NCBI RefSeq assembly: GCF_050281185.1
Contig: NZ_JBNNWS010000008.1
Location: 1-64,000 of the forward strand
Length of the DNA stretch: 64,000 bases
Direction: 5' to 3'
From: Heyndrickxia sp050281185
Lineage (GTDB): Bacteria > Bacillota > Bacilli > Bacillales > Bacillaceae_C
Position 1 is the first letter of the stretch. Each line of letters starts with the position of its first letter. Of the stretch, positions 1 through 8,018 are shown one piece after another. The translations under genes and the position numbers were made by a program. The notes under the pieces are model-generated. The model was given only the letters and a program-made list of their open reading frames with translations. It was not told the origin of the DNA and made no database searches.

Positions 1-2
1 TC

Positions 3-623
3 GTGAGATACGCTGATGACGCTCTCATCTTTGTAAGGAGTGAGACAGCAGCACACAGAGTGATGAAATCAATCGTGAGATTTATAGAAGAAAAACTAGG
101 ATTAATAGTCAATGTGCAGAAGAGCAAAATCTCTCGCCCAAAAGATTTAAAATTCTTAGGATTTGGGTATTATTACGATACTAAAAACATGAGGTATCAA
201 GTAAAACCCCATCTCAAGTCAATACAGAAGTTTCAAAGGAAGCTTCGAAAATTAACAAAGCGAAACTGGAGTGTTCCGCTAGACTTCAGAATTTTAAAAC
301 TAAAACAAGTCATATTTGGGTGGGTTAATTACTTTAGAATCTCGAATATGAAAAAAGCAATGAGTGGAATAGATAAGAAGCTTCGCTCCAGAATTAGAGT
401 CATTATCTGGAAGCAATGGAAGGTACCAAAGAAACAAATAAAATCGCTTATTCAATTAGGGATTCCTGAGGAAGAAGCGAAAGGATTAACCTTCTGCCGA
501 AGAGGTTACCGGTACATTGGACTATCAAAAGTTGTCCAAAGAGCAATCTCAAACAAAAAACTAAAGCAGAGGGGACTTCCCTCCGCCTTAGAACATTATC
601 TAAAAGTACACACTGTAATATAA
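3..623 (+). CDS. Group II intron reverse transcriptase/maturase, C-terminal part (5' end outside window)
   Basis: The reading frame is open from the window edge, so the N-terminus lies upstream. Residues 3-6 are YADD, the catalytic motif of reverse transcriptase domain 5. It is followed by thumb/maturase (domain X) sequence with a GWVNYFR-like segment and a basic C-terminus containing RGYRY. No HNH endonuclease domain follows, as expected for bacterial class C-type introns. The protein would reverse transcribe the intron RNA and help it splice. Intron RNA domains V and VI lie directly downstream, which supports the assignment. The intron class is inferred from the missing endonuclease. Confidence 0.92.
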   Translation: MRYADDALIFVRSETAAHRVMKSIVRFIEEKLGLIVNVQKSKISRPKDLKFLGFGYYYDTKNMRYQVKPHLKSIQKFQRKLRKLTKRNWSVPLDFRILKLKQVIFGWVNYFRISNMKKAMSGIDKKLRSRIRVIIWKQWKVPKKQIKSLIQLGIPEEEAKGLTFCRRGYRYIGLSKVVQRAISNKKLKQRGLPSALEHYLKVHTVI

Positions 624-626
624 ATT

Positions 627-704
627 GAACCGCCGTATACGGAACCGTACGTACGGTGGTGTGAGAGGGGCGAAAATAATTAAATTATTTTCCCTCTACT
701 CGAT
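627..704 (+). ncRNA. Group II intron 3' end: domains V and VI
   Basis: Four bases after the maturase stop, a 37-nt hairpin (627-663) folds as ACCGCCGTA against TACGGTGGT, with an inner TACGG-AA-CCGTA helix and a small bulge. This is the form of domain V. A second hairpin (about 665-699) pairs GAGGG plus AAAATAAT with ATTATTTT plus CCCTC, as domain VI does. The intron probably ends near base 704. The sequence just beyond contains a short hairpin (TTGACT, loop, AGTCAA). Class C introns are known to insert beside terminator-like hairpins. The exact 3' splice site is not certain. Confidence 0.75.
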
Positions 705-781
705 TTTGACTTACAGCAGTCAAGAATAAAAAGTTATAAATTGATAAAACATAAAAAAAAACAAAAAAGGGGATCTAGTCA

Positions 782-1819
782 TTGAAGAACTTTAAACCCA
801 TACAATTTAATTTTTTAAATAAAAATTCAACTAAAGAAAAATTGACATCTGCTGAAATGGGGAAACTTTGGGCAACTTATATGGGAAATAGTATGTCCAG
901 AAATGTTCTTAAATATTATCTTAAACATATTGAGGATCAAGATATCAAAAATATTTTAGAGTTAGCCTTAAATTTAAGTGAGTCATTCGTGTCAACAATT
1001 AAAGAAATATTTATTGCGGAAAGCTTTCCGATCCCAGTCGGAATTACCGAGGATGATGTCGATTTAGATGCCCCAAGATTATTTTTTGATGAGTTTTATC
1101 TTCATTACTTGAAATATGCTGGTAAAGCCGGCCTTAGTATATATTCAATTGCCATTCCCTTAGTTACAAGAGAAGATGTAAGAGACTTCTTTATTTACTG
1201 TCTTAACTCTACAGTAAAACTTTTAACTGAGGTCAATATTTTATTAATGGAAAAAGGATTTTTAATAAAGCCTGCACCTATTCCTATTCCAGAAAAAGTA
1301 GAATTTATAAAAAAACAAAACTTTTTCAAAGGCTTTTTTGGAAACATTAGACCTCTTCATGCTTTAGAGATTGCACATCTTTACGATAATATTGAGAATG
1401 ATGTTACAAGCAAAGCGTTAATTATAGGGTTTAGTCAAGTAGCTAAAGACAAACAAGTTCGCCAATTTTTTTTAAGAGGAAAGGATATAACTAACAAACA
1501 TGTTGAACTCTGTTCAGAGCAACTGCATAAGGAAAACTTACCATCTCCTATATTCTTGGATCATTTAGTGAGTACTTCTACTACTACCCCATTCTCAGAT
1601 AAATTGATGTTATCTCATAAAATTGACATGTTTTCAATGAAAGTAAGATCCTATGCGAATGCCCTATCCCTTAACGGAAGACTTGATTTAGCTGGAATGT
1701 ATTCAAAATTTTTGATGGACAATGGACTATATGTTGAAGATGGAACAAATATTATGATTGAACATGGATGGTTTGAGAAACCGCCGGAAGCCGTGGATAG
1801 AGATAACCTTTTTGAATGA
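782..1819 (+). CDS. DUF3231 family protein
   Basis: A 345-residue protein starts with TTG (782), spaced by 8 bases from an AAAAGGGG ribosome binding site; no in-frame ATG sits as well. It looks like two helical repeats (about residues 15-170 and 180-335), each with conserved acidic/His positions, as in the DUF3231 family found in many Bacillus species, often in copies. The function is unknown; similarity to ferritin-like helical bundles has been suggested for such two-domain proteins, but I cannot show it here. Its TGA stop lies inside the left copy of a 10-bp direct repeat bounding the next element. Confidence 0.8.
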   Translation: MKNFKPIQFNFLNKNSTKEKLTSAEMGKLWATYMGNSMSRNVLKYYLKHIEDQDIKNILELALNLSESFVSTIKEIFIAESFPIPVGITEDDVDLDAPRLFFDEFYLHYLKYAGKAGLSIYSIAIPLVTREDVRDFFIYCLNSTVKLLTEVNILLMEKGFLIKPAPIPIPEKVEFIKKQNFFKGFFGNIRPLHALEIAHLYDNIENDVTSKALIIGFSQVAKDKQVRQFFLRGKDITNKHVELCSEQLHKENLPSPIFLDHLVSTSTTTPFSDKLMLSHKIDMFSMKVRSYANALSLNGRLDLAGMYSKFLMDNGLYVEDGTNIMIEHGWFEKPPEAVDRDNLFE

Positions 1820-1944
1820 CGACAGAAAGCAAGGATTTTAGTTTAACGGGTTCGGTTGATGGGGAGAAAAATGCTATTAACTATGTAAATAACAAGCTAA
1901 TTAGCATATATTTCAACAGTAAATTGATAATAAAAATGGAAAGT

Positions 1945-1976
1945 AAAAACGCTCAGATTTTTCTGAGCGTTTTTTG
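1945..1976. terminator. Bidirectional Rho-independent terminator
   Basis: Perfect stem AACGCTCAGA / TCTGAGCGTT with a T-run on the plus strand (TTTTTT) and a shorter one on the minus strand. The stop codon and last codons of the minus-strand membrane protein lie within the hairpin. Confidence 0.8.
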
Positions 1977-2378
1977 ATACTTTTTACCAAAATAAACTAA
2001 GAGAAGCGAGAGAAAAACGGATGAGGTCAAAAAAATACAGTATGTGTTTGCATTAAAATATTGCTTGTTAACGTGTATGGACATAAAAGAAGTGATGCTA
2101 TCAATATACTGCCAGTCTATAAAACCATAATCTTTTTTGTATGTTTCTGCCAAAACATTTTTATATCTTAGAAATGAACTCCTTTGATAAAGAATTGAAA
2201 TCACCAAGTGAATTAAGGTAGCTAGAATTCCAACTAATAATACAACAGGTTTAATATTATGATAATTAAAAATTTTTGTCCATAAATATACTAGACAGCA
2301 AAACATAATAACAATAATACCCAATAATAAAATTGCTGGGTTCCCATTCCCTGATGTTTTACCAGGTTCGGGATTCAT
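1953..2378 (-). CDS. Hypothetical membrane protein (cassette passenger)
   Basis: A 141-residue protein from the first ATG (2378). Three hydrophobic segments are visible (about residues 15-34, 43-62 and 110-130), with a soluble stretch between the second and third that is rich in Tyr/Asp/Lys. The frame stays open upstream to an ATA codon at 2450-2448, preceded by GGGGGTGG with 8-base spacing. Starting there would add 24 residues forming a basic-plus-hydrophobic N-terminal segment. The real start may therefore be ATA, or a former ATG may have mutated. No family is recognised. It lies wholly inside the inverted-repeat cassette, which suggests it is cargo. Confidence 0.55.
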   Translation of the reverse strand: MNPEPGKTSGNGNPAILLLGIIVIMFCCLVYLWTKIFNYHNIKPVVLLVGILATLIHLVISILYQRSSFLRYKNVLAETYKKDYGFIDWQYIDSITSFMSIHVNKQYFNANTYCIFLTSSVFLSLLLVYFGKKYQKTLRKI

Positions 2379-2450
2379 TAAATTACATATCCAAAATATC
2401 GGTATCGCTATGATGATTATTCCTATTATGAAAAATATTTTTCTTTTTAT

Positions 2451-2961
2451 AAAAAGCCACCCCCATATCCCTTTATACGTCTAGCCTGCTTCGTTTAAGA
2501 ACATCATTTCATATTTTAACACGAATTTTCCAATTTCCTTTTAAAAATAAGTTCGCTTGATAAAGGGAACTACCTTGGACAACCCAATCCACAATAGTTT
2601 TAGCATGGGTTTTAACAACACCGCATAAATTTATGCGCTGGCATCAATTTGTATGCGTGTTGAAGTGTTAATTATTATGTTAAATTCGTTTTATCGTTGT
2701 TATAACAACAAAAAGGGGGACACCAATTCATATACGAATTGTGTCCCCAATTAGGTTGTTAATTAACGTTTTCTCCCCAATAACCGAACCCGTTAATTTT
2801 AGTTTCTTGCTTTTTTTTATTTTGAATGATAGTATTCTAAGCAATTAAGAGAAATGAAAAATGGCGGGTTGTTATTTTGAGGATAGAAGACTGCCAAAAA
2901 TAAAAATGGAAAAAACTTGATTAACAAAAAAATTGATAAACATTAAAAATTAAATAAATTA
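2451..2961. other. Non-coding stretch: cassette right half and rib promoter region
   Basis: No convincing gene. It holds a perfect 14-bp palindrome GTTGTTATAACAAC (2696-2709), a hairpin with GGGGACAC...GTGTCCCC arms (2715-2748), the right inverted repeat of the cassette (2766-2796), and AT-rich DNA before the riboswitch. TTGATT at 2917-2922 is a possible -35 box for the rib operon, but no clear -10 box stands out. Confidence 0.5.
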
Positions 2962-3099
2962 TCCTTCGGGGCAGGGTGAAATTCCCTACCGGCGGTGATG
3001 AAGCTCAAGCTTCTTAGTCCGTGACCCGGTTGACATTTGTCAAACGGTGGATCTGGTGAAACTCCAGGGCCGACAGTTAAAGTCTGGATGGGAGAAGGA
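2962..3099 (+). promoter_or_regulatory. FMN riboswitch (RFN element)
   Basis: The conserved RFN blocks appear in order: GGGGCAGGGTGAAATTCCC, TACCGGCGGTGAT, AGTCCGTGACCC, GGTGGATCTGGTGAAA, CTCCAGGGCCGACAGT, AAAGTCTGGATGGGAGAAGG. The aptamer senses flavin mononucleotide. Together with the terminator at 3259-3298 it should stop rib transcription when FMN is plentiful. The 160-nt expression platform between them contains further hairpin-forming sequence that could act as antiterminator. Confidence 0.97.
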
Positions 3100-3258
3100 A
3101 AAATAAAATGCAATTGGTATAGGACCATAGTCTCTACCTTTATTTACTTATGCATGAAAAATAAGGATTGATATACGTCAATACCTCTATTTTGTTATTC
3201 ATGAATAGTGATAGGTGAAGTCTATCTTCAACCTTTATTTAATTATTGCCTTTTTAAG

Positions 3259-3298
3259 AACCCCTGAAGTGAAATGATTTTTACTTTAGGGGTTTTTT
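3259..3298 (+). terminator. Riboswitch-controlled terminator before ribD
   Basis: Stem AACCCCTGAAGT / ACTTTAGGGGTT followed by TTTTTT, ending 30 bases before the ribD start. Its position between the FMN aptamer and the first gene marks it as the regulated terminator of the riboswitch. Confidence 0.9.
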
Positions 3299-3327
3299 GT
3301 ATTTTAAATACTTTGTAAGGAGTACAA

Positions 3328-4413
3328 ATGATGAATGATCAATATTATATGAAGCTTGCTTTAGACCTTGCAAAGAGCACTCTCGGACAAACAACTCCAA
3401 ACCCAGTTGTGGGAGCGGTAATTGTCAAAAACAATCAGGTAGTTGGGATGGGTGCCCATTTAAAAGCTGGTGAATCGCATGCTGAAGTTCATGCGTTACA
3501 AATGGCAAAGGAAAATGCTATCGGCGCCACCATGTATGTAACTCTCGAGCCTTGTAGTCATTTTGGGAGAACTCCGCCGTGTTCTGATTTGGTGATTAAA
3601 TCCGGCATAAAAAGAGTGGTAGTGGCAACAACGGATCCCAATCCAAAAGTAGCAGGAATGGGAATTGATAGAATGCGAGCGGCAGGTTTAATTGTGGAGG
3701 TAGGATTGTTCAAGGACGAAGCGGATCAATTAAATCAGATATTTTTCCATTTTATTCAGACGGGCTTACCTTTTGTAACATTAAAATCCGCTACTAGTTT
3801 AGATGGGAAAATAGCTACTAGAGAAGGAAAAAGCAAGTGGATAACTGGTAAAGATGCAAGGGATGATGTTCATTATTTTCGACATACACATGATGCGATT
3901 TTAGTCGGAGTGAACACAGTTTTAAAAGATAATCCTAGTTTAACAACAAGACAAACAGGTGGAGGGAAAAGTCCTGTAAGAATCATACTAGATACCAATT
4001 TGCGAACCCCTCTTGATTCGAAAATAATCGAAGAATTGCAGGCGGAAACATGGATTGTCACTGGTTCAAATGTTGATGAAAAAAGGCTGGTTCCATATAA
4101 AACGAAAGGAGTTCATATTTTGAAAATGGTTACTCCATCCATCGAAATAAAAAGTATGTTAAAAAGAATTGCTGAAATGGGTATCAGCTCTATATTTGTT
4201 GAAGGTGGAGCAGAAATTCATGGAAGTTTTTTGAAGGAGCGTGCATTTCAACAGGTAATTACTTATATCGCTCCCAAGTTGATAGGTGGCCGGCTTGCTC
4301 CTACCTCATTTGGTGGGGAGGGGATCGCTGAAATTGATGATGCCATCCAATTAGAAATTAAAGAAATTAAGGTCATTGGCAAAGATATACGATTAACAGC
4401 AATACCTTTGTAA
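3328..4413 (+). CDS. ribD: Riboflavin biosynthesis bifunctional deaminase/reductase RibD
   Basis: The 361-residue enzyme deaminates the pyrimidine made by GTP cyclohydrolase II and then reduces its ribosyl side chain. The N-terminal deaminase domain (about 1-145) carries the zinc motifs HAEVHAL and EPCSHFGRTPPC. The C-terminal reductase domain (about 146-361) shows TSLDGKIAT and VEGGAEIHGSF. Start ATG (3328) follows GTAAGGAG by 7 bases; a second ATG is adjacent. It is the first gene of the riboswitch-controlled operon and is followed after 16 bases by ribE. Length is normal for the family. Confidence 0.97.
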   Translation: MMNDQYYMKLALDLAKSTLGQTTPNPVVGAVIVKNNQVVGMGAHLKAGESHAEVHALQMAKENAIGATMYVTLEPCSHFGRTPPCSDLVIKSGIKRVVVATTDPNPKVAGMGIDRMRAAGLIVEVGLFKDEADQLNQIFFHFIQTGLPFVTLKSATSLDGKIATREGKSKWITGKDARDDVHYFRHTHDAILVGVNTVLKDNPSLTTRQTGGGKSPVRIILDTNLRTPLDSKIIEELQAETWIVTGSNVDEKRLVPYKTKGVHILKMVTPSIEIKSMLKRIAEMGISSIFVEGGAEIHGSFLKERAFQQVITYIAPKLIGGRLAPTSFGGEGIAEIDDAIQLEIKEIKVIGKDIRLTAIPL

Positions 4414-4429
4414 AGGTGGTGAGAAGTAC

Positions 4430-5089
4430 TTGTTTACAGGAATTATTGAAGAAGTAGGGACAATCAGCAGTATTAAGCAATCTGGAAACGCAATTGAATT
4501 AAGGATTTATGCAAAAAAAATTCTAGAAGATGTTCAGTTTGGAGATAGTATTTCGGTTAATGGTGTCTGTTTAACGGTTACTACATTTTCAAAAAGCGAA
4601 TTTCAGTTGGATGTAATGCCTGAAACAATCAAATCAACTAGTTTAAAACAACTAAAAAATGGTTCTAAAGTTAATTTAGAACGTGCGATGTCAGCGAAAG
4701 GTAGATTTGGCGGACATTTTGTTTCAGGACATGTGGATGGAATTGGAATTATTAAAAGAATAAGGCAAGTAGATAATGCGCGCTACTACGATATTGAAGT
4801 CGAAGCAGCATTGCTTAAATATATGATACTAAAAGGTTCTGTTGCGGTTGATGGTACTAGTTTAACTATATTCGGGGTTAGTGATCAGTCATTTACTATA
4901 TCCTTAATACCCCATACATTATCCGAAACCATCCTTAATGAAAAAGGTCTTGGTGAAGTGGTGAATATCGAGTGTGATATGCTCGGAAAATATATGGAGC
5001 ATTTCCTTCACACCCGCCTCACCAATTCTCCAAAAGTTAATAATGCTTCAATTTCTTATGACATGTTAAAAGAAAATGGATTTGTTTAA
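4430..5089 (+). CDS. ribE: Riboflavin synthase alpha subunit RibE
   Basis: A 219-residue lumazine-binding protein that dismutates two 6,7-dimethyl-8-ribityllumazine molecules to riboflavin. It begins with the signature MFTGIIEEVG and has the duplicated lumazine-binding barrels: SVNGVCLTV in the first, AVDGTSLTI in the second, and GGHFVSGHVDG between. Start TTG (4430) follows AAAGGTGG. It normally works as a trimer, inside the RibH capsid in Bacillus. Second gene of the operon. Confidence 0.97.
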   Translation: MFTGIIEEVGTISSIKQSGNAIELRIYAKKILEDVQFGDSISVNGVCLTVTTFSKSEFQLDVMPETIKSTSLKQLKNGSKVNLERAMSAKGRFGGHFVSGHVDGIGIIKRIRQVDNARYYDIEVEAALLKYMILKGSVAVDGTSLTIFGVSDQSFTISLIPHTLSETILNEKGLGEVVNIECDMLGKYMEHFLHTRLTNSPKVNNASISYDMLKENGFV

Positions 5090-5104
5090 GGGGGTATTTC
5101 AACA

Positions 5105-5728
5105 ATGTTTGATTCAGTAGAAGAAGCTATAGCAGAGTTAAAGGCAGGAAAAGTGATTATCGTTTGTGATGATGAAAATCGTGAAAATGAAGGCGATTTT
5201 ATTGCATTAGCAGAAAAAGCAACTCCTGATGTGATTAATTTTATGATTACACATGGCAGAGGACTTGTTTGTGTTCCAATAGAAGAACAGCTATCAAAAA
5301 AACTCCAACTAACTCCAATGAATGATCATAATACCGATCAATTTGGAACAGCTTTTACCATTAGTGTGGATCATATTTCAACAACTACTGGAATTTCAGC
5401 ATTTGAACGTTCTGCAACGATAAAGCAGCTAATGAACGAGGAGTCCAGAGCTTCTGATTTTAAGCGGCCAGGTCATATTTTTCCCTTAATTGCGAAAGAG
5501 GGTGGTGTGTTAATTAGACCTGGACATACTGAAGCTGCAGTTGATTTAGCTAAACTGGCTGGAGCATCGCCTGCTGGTGTTATTTGTGAAGTAATTAATG
5601 GGGATGGCACAATGGCCAGAGTACCTGATTTAAAATTGATTGCAAACAAGTTTCATTTGAAAATGATTACGATCCAAGCTTTAATTCAATACCGAAAAGA
5701 AAAGGAAAGTATGGCAAGTTCTAACTAA
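5105..5728 (+). CDS. ribB: 3,4-dihydroxy-2-butanone 4-phosphate synthase RibB (stand-alone, no RibA domain)
   Basis: A 207-residue enzyme making the four-carbon unit of riboflavin from ribulose 5-phosphate. The catalytic DDENRENEGD acidic loop is near residue 22, and FKRPGHIFPL and RPGHTEAAVDL are present. In Bacillus this domain is normally fused to GTP cyclohydrolase II (about 400 residues in total). Here the frame stops right after the synthase domain and ribH starts 25 bases later, so no ribA remnant fits. GTP cyclohydrolase II must be encoded elsewhere. Start ATG (5105) follows AAGGGGG. Confidence 0.95.
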   Translation: MFDSVEEAIAELKAGKVIIVCDDENRENEGDFIALAEKATPDVINFMITHGRGLVCVPIEEQLSKKLQLTPMNDHNTDQFGTAFTISVDHISTTTGISAFERSATIKQLMNEESRASDFKRPGHIFPLIAKEGGVLIRPGHTEAAVDLAKLAGASPAGVICEVINGDGTMARVPDLKLIANKFHLKMITIQALIQYRKEKESMASSN

Positions 5729-5752
5729 AAACATATCAAAGGAGAAATAAAA

Positions 5753-6217
5753 ATGGGAAGCATATATGAAGGAAATTTAGTAGGTACAGGACTTAAAATA
5801 GGCATTGTCGTAGGAAGATTTAATGAATTTATAACAAGCAAGTTACTCGGTGGTGCTTTAGATGCTTTAAAAAGACATGGTGTGAATGAAGAAAGTGTAG
5901 ATGTTGCTTGGGTTCCAGGTGCATTCGAAATTCCTTTAATCGCCCAAAAGATGGCGAAATCAGACCGGTATGATGCGGTGATTACTTTAGGGACAGTGAT
6001 AAGAGGTTCAACACCGCATTTTGATTATGTTTGCAATGAGGCGGCAAAAGGTGTGGCAGCTATTTCATTAAATACTGGGATTCCAGTGATTTTTGGCATA
6101 TTAACGACTGATTCAATCGAACAAGCCATTGAAAGAGCTGGAACAAAAGCGGGGAATAAAGGCTGGGATGCCGCTGTTTCCGCGATAGAAATGGCTAATA
6201 TTACTAAATTGGTTTGA
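5753..6217 (+). CDS. ribH: 6,7-dimethyl-8-ribityllumazine synthase RibH
   Basis: The 154-residue enzyme condenses the RibD/phosphatase product with the RibB product to give lumazine, and it forms an icosahedral 60-mer in Bacillus. Signatures seen are VVGRFNEFIT, WVPGAFEIPL, TLGTVIRGSTPHFDYVCNE (with the catalytic His) and PVIFGILTTD. Start ATG (5753) follows AAAGGAG. It is the last gene of the operon; a strong terminator follows 29 bases after the stop. Confidence 0.97.
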   Translation: MGSIYEGNLVGTGLKIGIVVGRFNEFITSKLLGGALDALKRHGVNEESVDVAWVPGAFEIPLIAQKMAKSDRYDAVITLGTVIRGSTPHFDYVCNEAAKGVAAISLNTGIPVIFGILTTDSIEQAIERAGTKAGNKGWDAAVSAIEMANITKLV

Positions 6218-6245
6218 AATATGAATTTCTAAAATATTTTTATTA

Positions 6246-6275
6246 AACTCCTCAAGTTAACTTGGGGAGTTTTCT
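6246..6275 (+). terminator. Terminator of the rib operon
   Basis: Stem ACTCCTCAAGTTAACTTGGGGAGT (near-perfect hairpin) followed by TTTTCT. Confidence 0.85.
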
Positions 6276-6729
6276 ATATAATTTCATAAAAGTCCTTTCA
6301 TACTAGAAAAATTGTGGAATTCGAAAACTGTAACTTCTTTGTCACCCTTAATATTTGTTAGTATTCTATACTCATTATTAGATTAATTACAGCAGAGGAC
6401 GAGTCACAAAGATGCAGAGGTTAAAATGAAGGCGGTTTGTGATAATTATTACATTCATTATTATAGGATTTCAGTTTCATAGTTATTCTTTACATATGGC
6501 TCTTTTCTTATACTATGTTGCTATTTGTAACAAAGTAAAAATCGGCAGTAGGATTTTTACGGTTGTTTTTGCGTTTATATAATTAGTATGGGATGAAGAA
6601 AAGAGCACGAAACCAATTTAGTTAAGTATTGAGCTATTTACGAAAAGCAACAATCTTTACGAAAATAGCCTTACATAACAATTAGCAAAAGTGGTCGAAC
6701 CTGTGGAAATTTAAAAAGGGAGTGTCAAA
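6276..6729. other. Non-coding stretch with a solo repeat end
   Basis: AT-rich region with no strong gene. TACGAAAATAGCCTTA (6658-6673) matches, at 15 of 16 bases, the right terminus of the GC-rich repeat element at 54584-54818, and it pairs imperfectly with GCTATTTACG at 6633. This looks like a relic of that repeat family. A possible 47-codon hydrophobic ORF (GTG 6439 to TAA 6582) has a poorly spaced AAGGCGG site. Confidence 0.45.
6439..6582 (+). CDS. Possible small membrane protein (47 aa)
   Basis: GTG start only 3-4 bases after AAGGCGG; 47 codons. The product is strongly hydrophobic in its first third and last quarter, so one or two membrane spans are possible. No family is recognised and the spacing of the ribosome binding site is poor. 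Listed as a weak candidate only. Confidence 0.2.
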   Translation: MIIITFIIIGFQFHSYSLHMALFLYYVAICNKVKIGSRIFTVVFAFI

Positions 6730-6912
6730 ATGAGCAAGAAATCTATAAATTCCTTATTATGTATATTATTATTATCAACTGTTTTGTATGTAGGCTGGGT
6801 TTATGTATCAGTAAAAAATGCTGTTTCAACAATGATTGGACCAGTTGGAAGTGATTATCAAGTTGGATTTTTAGATAAAAATACTGATATGCACTTGAAG
6901 AAAAAAGGATGA
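6730..6912 (+). CDS. Small single-span membrane protein (60 aa)
   Basis: ATG (6730) follows AAAAAGGGAG by 7 bases. The 60-residue product has a short basic N-terminus (MSKKS), one hydrophobic span at about residues 8-30, and a polar tail ending in KKKG. This gives a single-pass or signal-anchored peptide. No family is recognised. It has its own downstream terminator hairpin, which supports it as a transcribed unit. Confidence 0.5.
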   Translation: MSKKSINSLLCILLLSTVLYVGWVYVSVKNAVSTMIGPVGSDYQVGFLDKNTDMHLKKKG

Positions 6913-6956
6913 AATTATATAATTTTACAAAACACTAATTGTAAAAATTTAATAAT

Positions 6957-7015
6957 CTACCCCCATTTAAACCTCAGATAAGCAGCTAGAATTTTAGGTT
7001 AATGGGGGTAGTTCG
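6957..7015 (+). terminator. Hairpin/terminator between small ORF and response regulator
   Basis: Long stem CTACCCCCATTTAAACCT / AGGTTAATGGGGGTAG with a 21-nt loop. The T-run is poor (GTTCGATTTATTT), so it may be a weak terminator or an attenuator in the leader of the response-regulator gene. Confidence 0.55.
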
Positions 7016-7062
7016 ATTTATTTAATCATATATTTAGTGTAAAAAACAACAGGAGGTTTGCT

Positions 7063-7767
7063 ATGCCTTCCATTCTATTATTAGAGGACGAAATGTCTAT
7101 TCGAAGCTTTATCAGCTTAAATCTTAAAAAGGCTAATTTAACGGTCTATGAAGCAGAGACAGGAGAAGCTGCACTAGACATTTTTCAAAAACATAAAGAT
7201 ATTGATATTGCCCTTCTAGATGTTATGCTGCCAGGGATTGATGGATTTGAGGTTTGTAAAGAAATTCGGAAGCATGATAAACGTATGGGTATTATTATGT
7301 TAACTGCAAAAGCACAGGAAGACGATAAAGTTAATGGACTTGACACTGGTGCTGATGATTATATTACCAAACCTTTTAGTATTCGGGAATTAGAAGCAAG
7401 AATTGGCTCATTATTAAGGAGACTAAAAGCAGTAAAACGTTCTGTACCTGAACAACAGGTCATATCAACCCCTCCATTTTCTTTAGATATAAAAAAGAAT
7501 ACACTATCTAAAAATAATCAAATAATTAATTTGACCCCAACTGAATTCGATTTAATAAAATATTTAATGGAAAATGAAAATCAACCAATTTCAAGGGACC
7601 AATTATTGGACCAAGTATGGGGAAAAACATTTGTGGGAGATTTGAAGATTGTGGATGTTAACATCCGTAGAATCAGAAAAAAAATTGAAGAATGTCCATC
7701 TGAACCAAAATTTTTAAAAACATATTGGGGAGTAGGATACATATGGAAGTACGATAAAAAACTTTAA
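7063..7767 (+). CDS. OmpR/PhoB-family response regulator (orphan)
   Basis: A 234-residue two-domain regulator. The receiver domain (1-120) shows the acidic pair EDE near the N-terminus, the phospho-acceptor Asp in LLDVMLPGIDGFEV, the conserved Thr in MLTAKA and Lys in YITKPFS. The winged-helix DNA-binding domain (about 135-232) shows LTPTEFDLIKYLMEN and VDVNIRRIRKKIE. Start ATG (7063) follows AGGAGG. No histidine kinase lies on either side, so its partner kinase must be elsewhere. A terminator follows at 7892. Target genes are unknown. Confidence 0.93.
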   Translation: MPSILLLEDEMSIRSFISLNLKKANLTVYEAETGEAALDIFQKHKDIDIALLDVMLPGIDGFEVCKEIRKHDKRMGIIMLTAKAQEDDKVNGLDTGADDYITKPFSIRELEARIGSLLRRLKAVKRSVPEQQVISTPPFSLDIKKNTLSKNNQIINLTPTEFDLIKYLMENENQPISRDQLLDQVWGKTFVGDLKIVDVNIRRIRKKIEECPSEPKFLKTYWGVGYIWKYDKKL

Positions 7768-7891
7768 AATTAATGAAAATTAAACCTAAATATATATTGG
7801 ATTAATGCTATTTTTGAATAAATATAGTTGTGGTATATCTTTTTTTCTATTGTTTTTAGTGATAGACCTAATATTTATTTTCTATCGTCTC

Positions 7892-7930
7892 AAAGCCTAG
7901 TATCTCTTTAATAAAGATCTAGGCTTTTGT
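7892..7930 (+). terminator. Terminator after the response regulator
   Basis: Hairpin AAGCCTAGTATCT / AGATCTAGGCTT followed by TTGTGTTTTT. It separates the regulator from the downstream exporter gene. Confidence 0.65.
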
Positions 7931-8018
7931 GTTTTTAGTAACTTAATATAAAATAGTTACTTAGGTGATCGTTCTTTGCTATACTGCAATATAAATGGAC
8001 AGAAAAAAGGTGACTTAA

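Larger units (their letters stand above)
1810..2829. mobile_element. Transposase-less cassette with terminal inverted repeats (mobile-insertion-cassette-like)
   Basis: Inverted repeats lie at 1843-1870 and 2766-2796: both contain TTAACGGGTTCGGTT, then two variable bases, then TGGGGAGAAAA. Outside them a 10-bp direct repeat TTTTGAATGA occurs at 1810-1819 and 2820-2829, leaving exactly 1000 bp between. The only gene inside is a membrane protein on the minus strand; no transposase is seen. The layout resembles mobile insertion cassettes of the Bacillus cereus group, which carry passenger genes between IS ends and move in trans. The outermost 7-8 bases do not match each other well, so the true ends and the IS family are uncertain. 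Confidence 0.5.

Noticed and set aside
2943..3128. 61-codon minus-strand ORF
   Set aside because: It is the antisense of the FMN riboswitch; conserved bases are explained by the RNA.
5720..5760. Frameshifted remnant of ribA after ribB
   Set aside because: Only 24 bases separate the ribB stop and the ribH start and they contain just a ribosome binding site.
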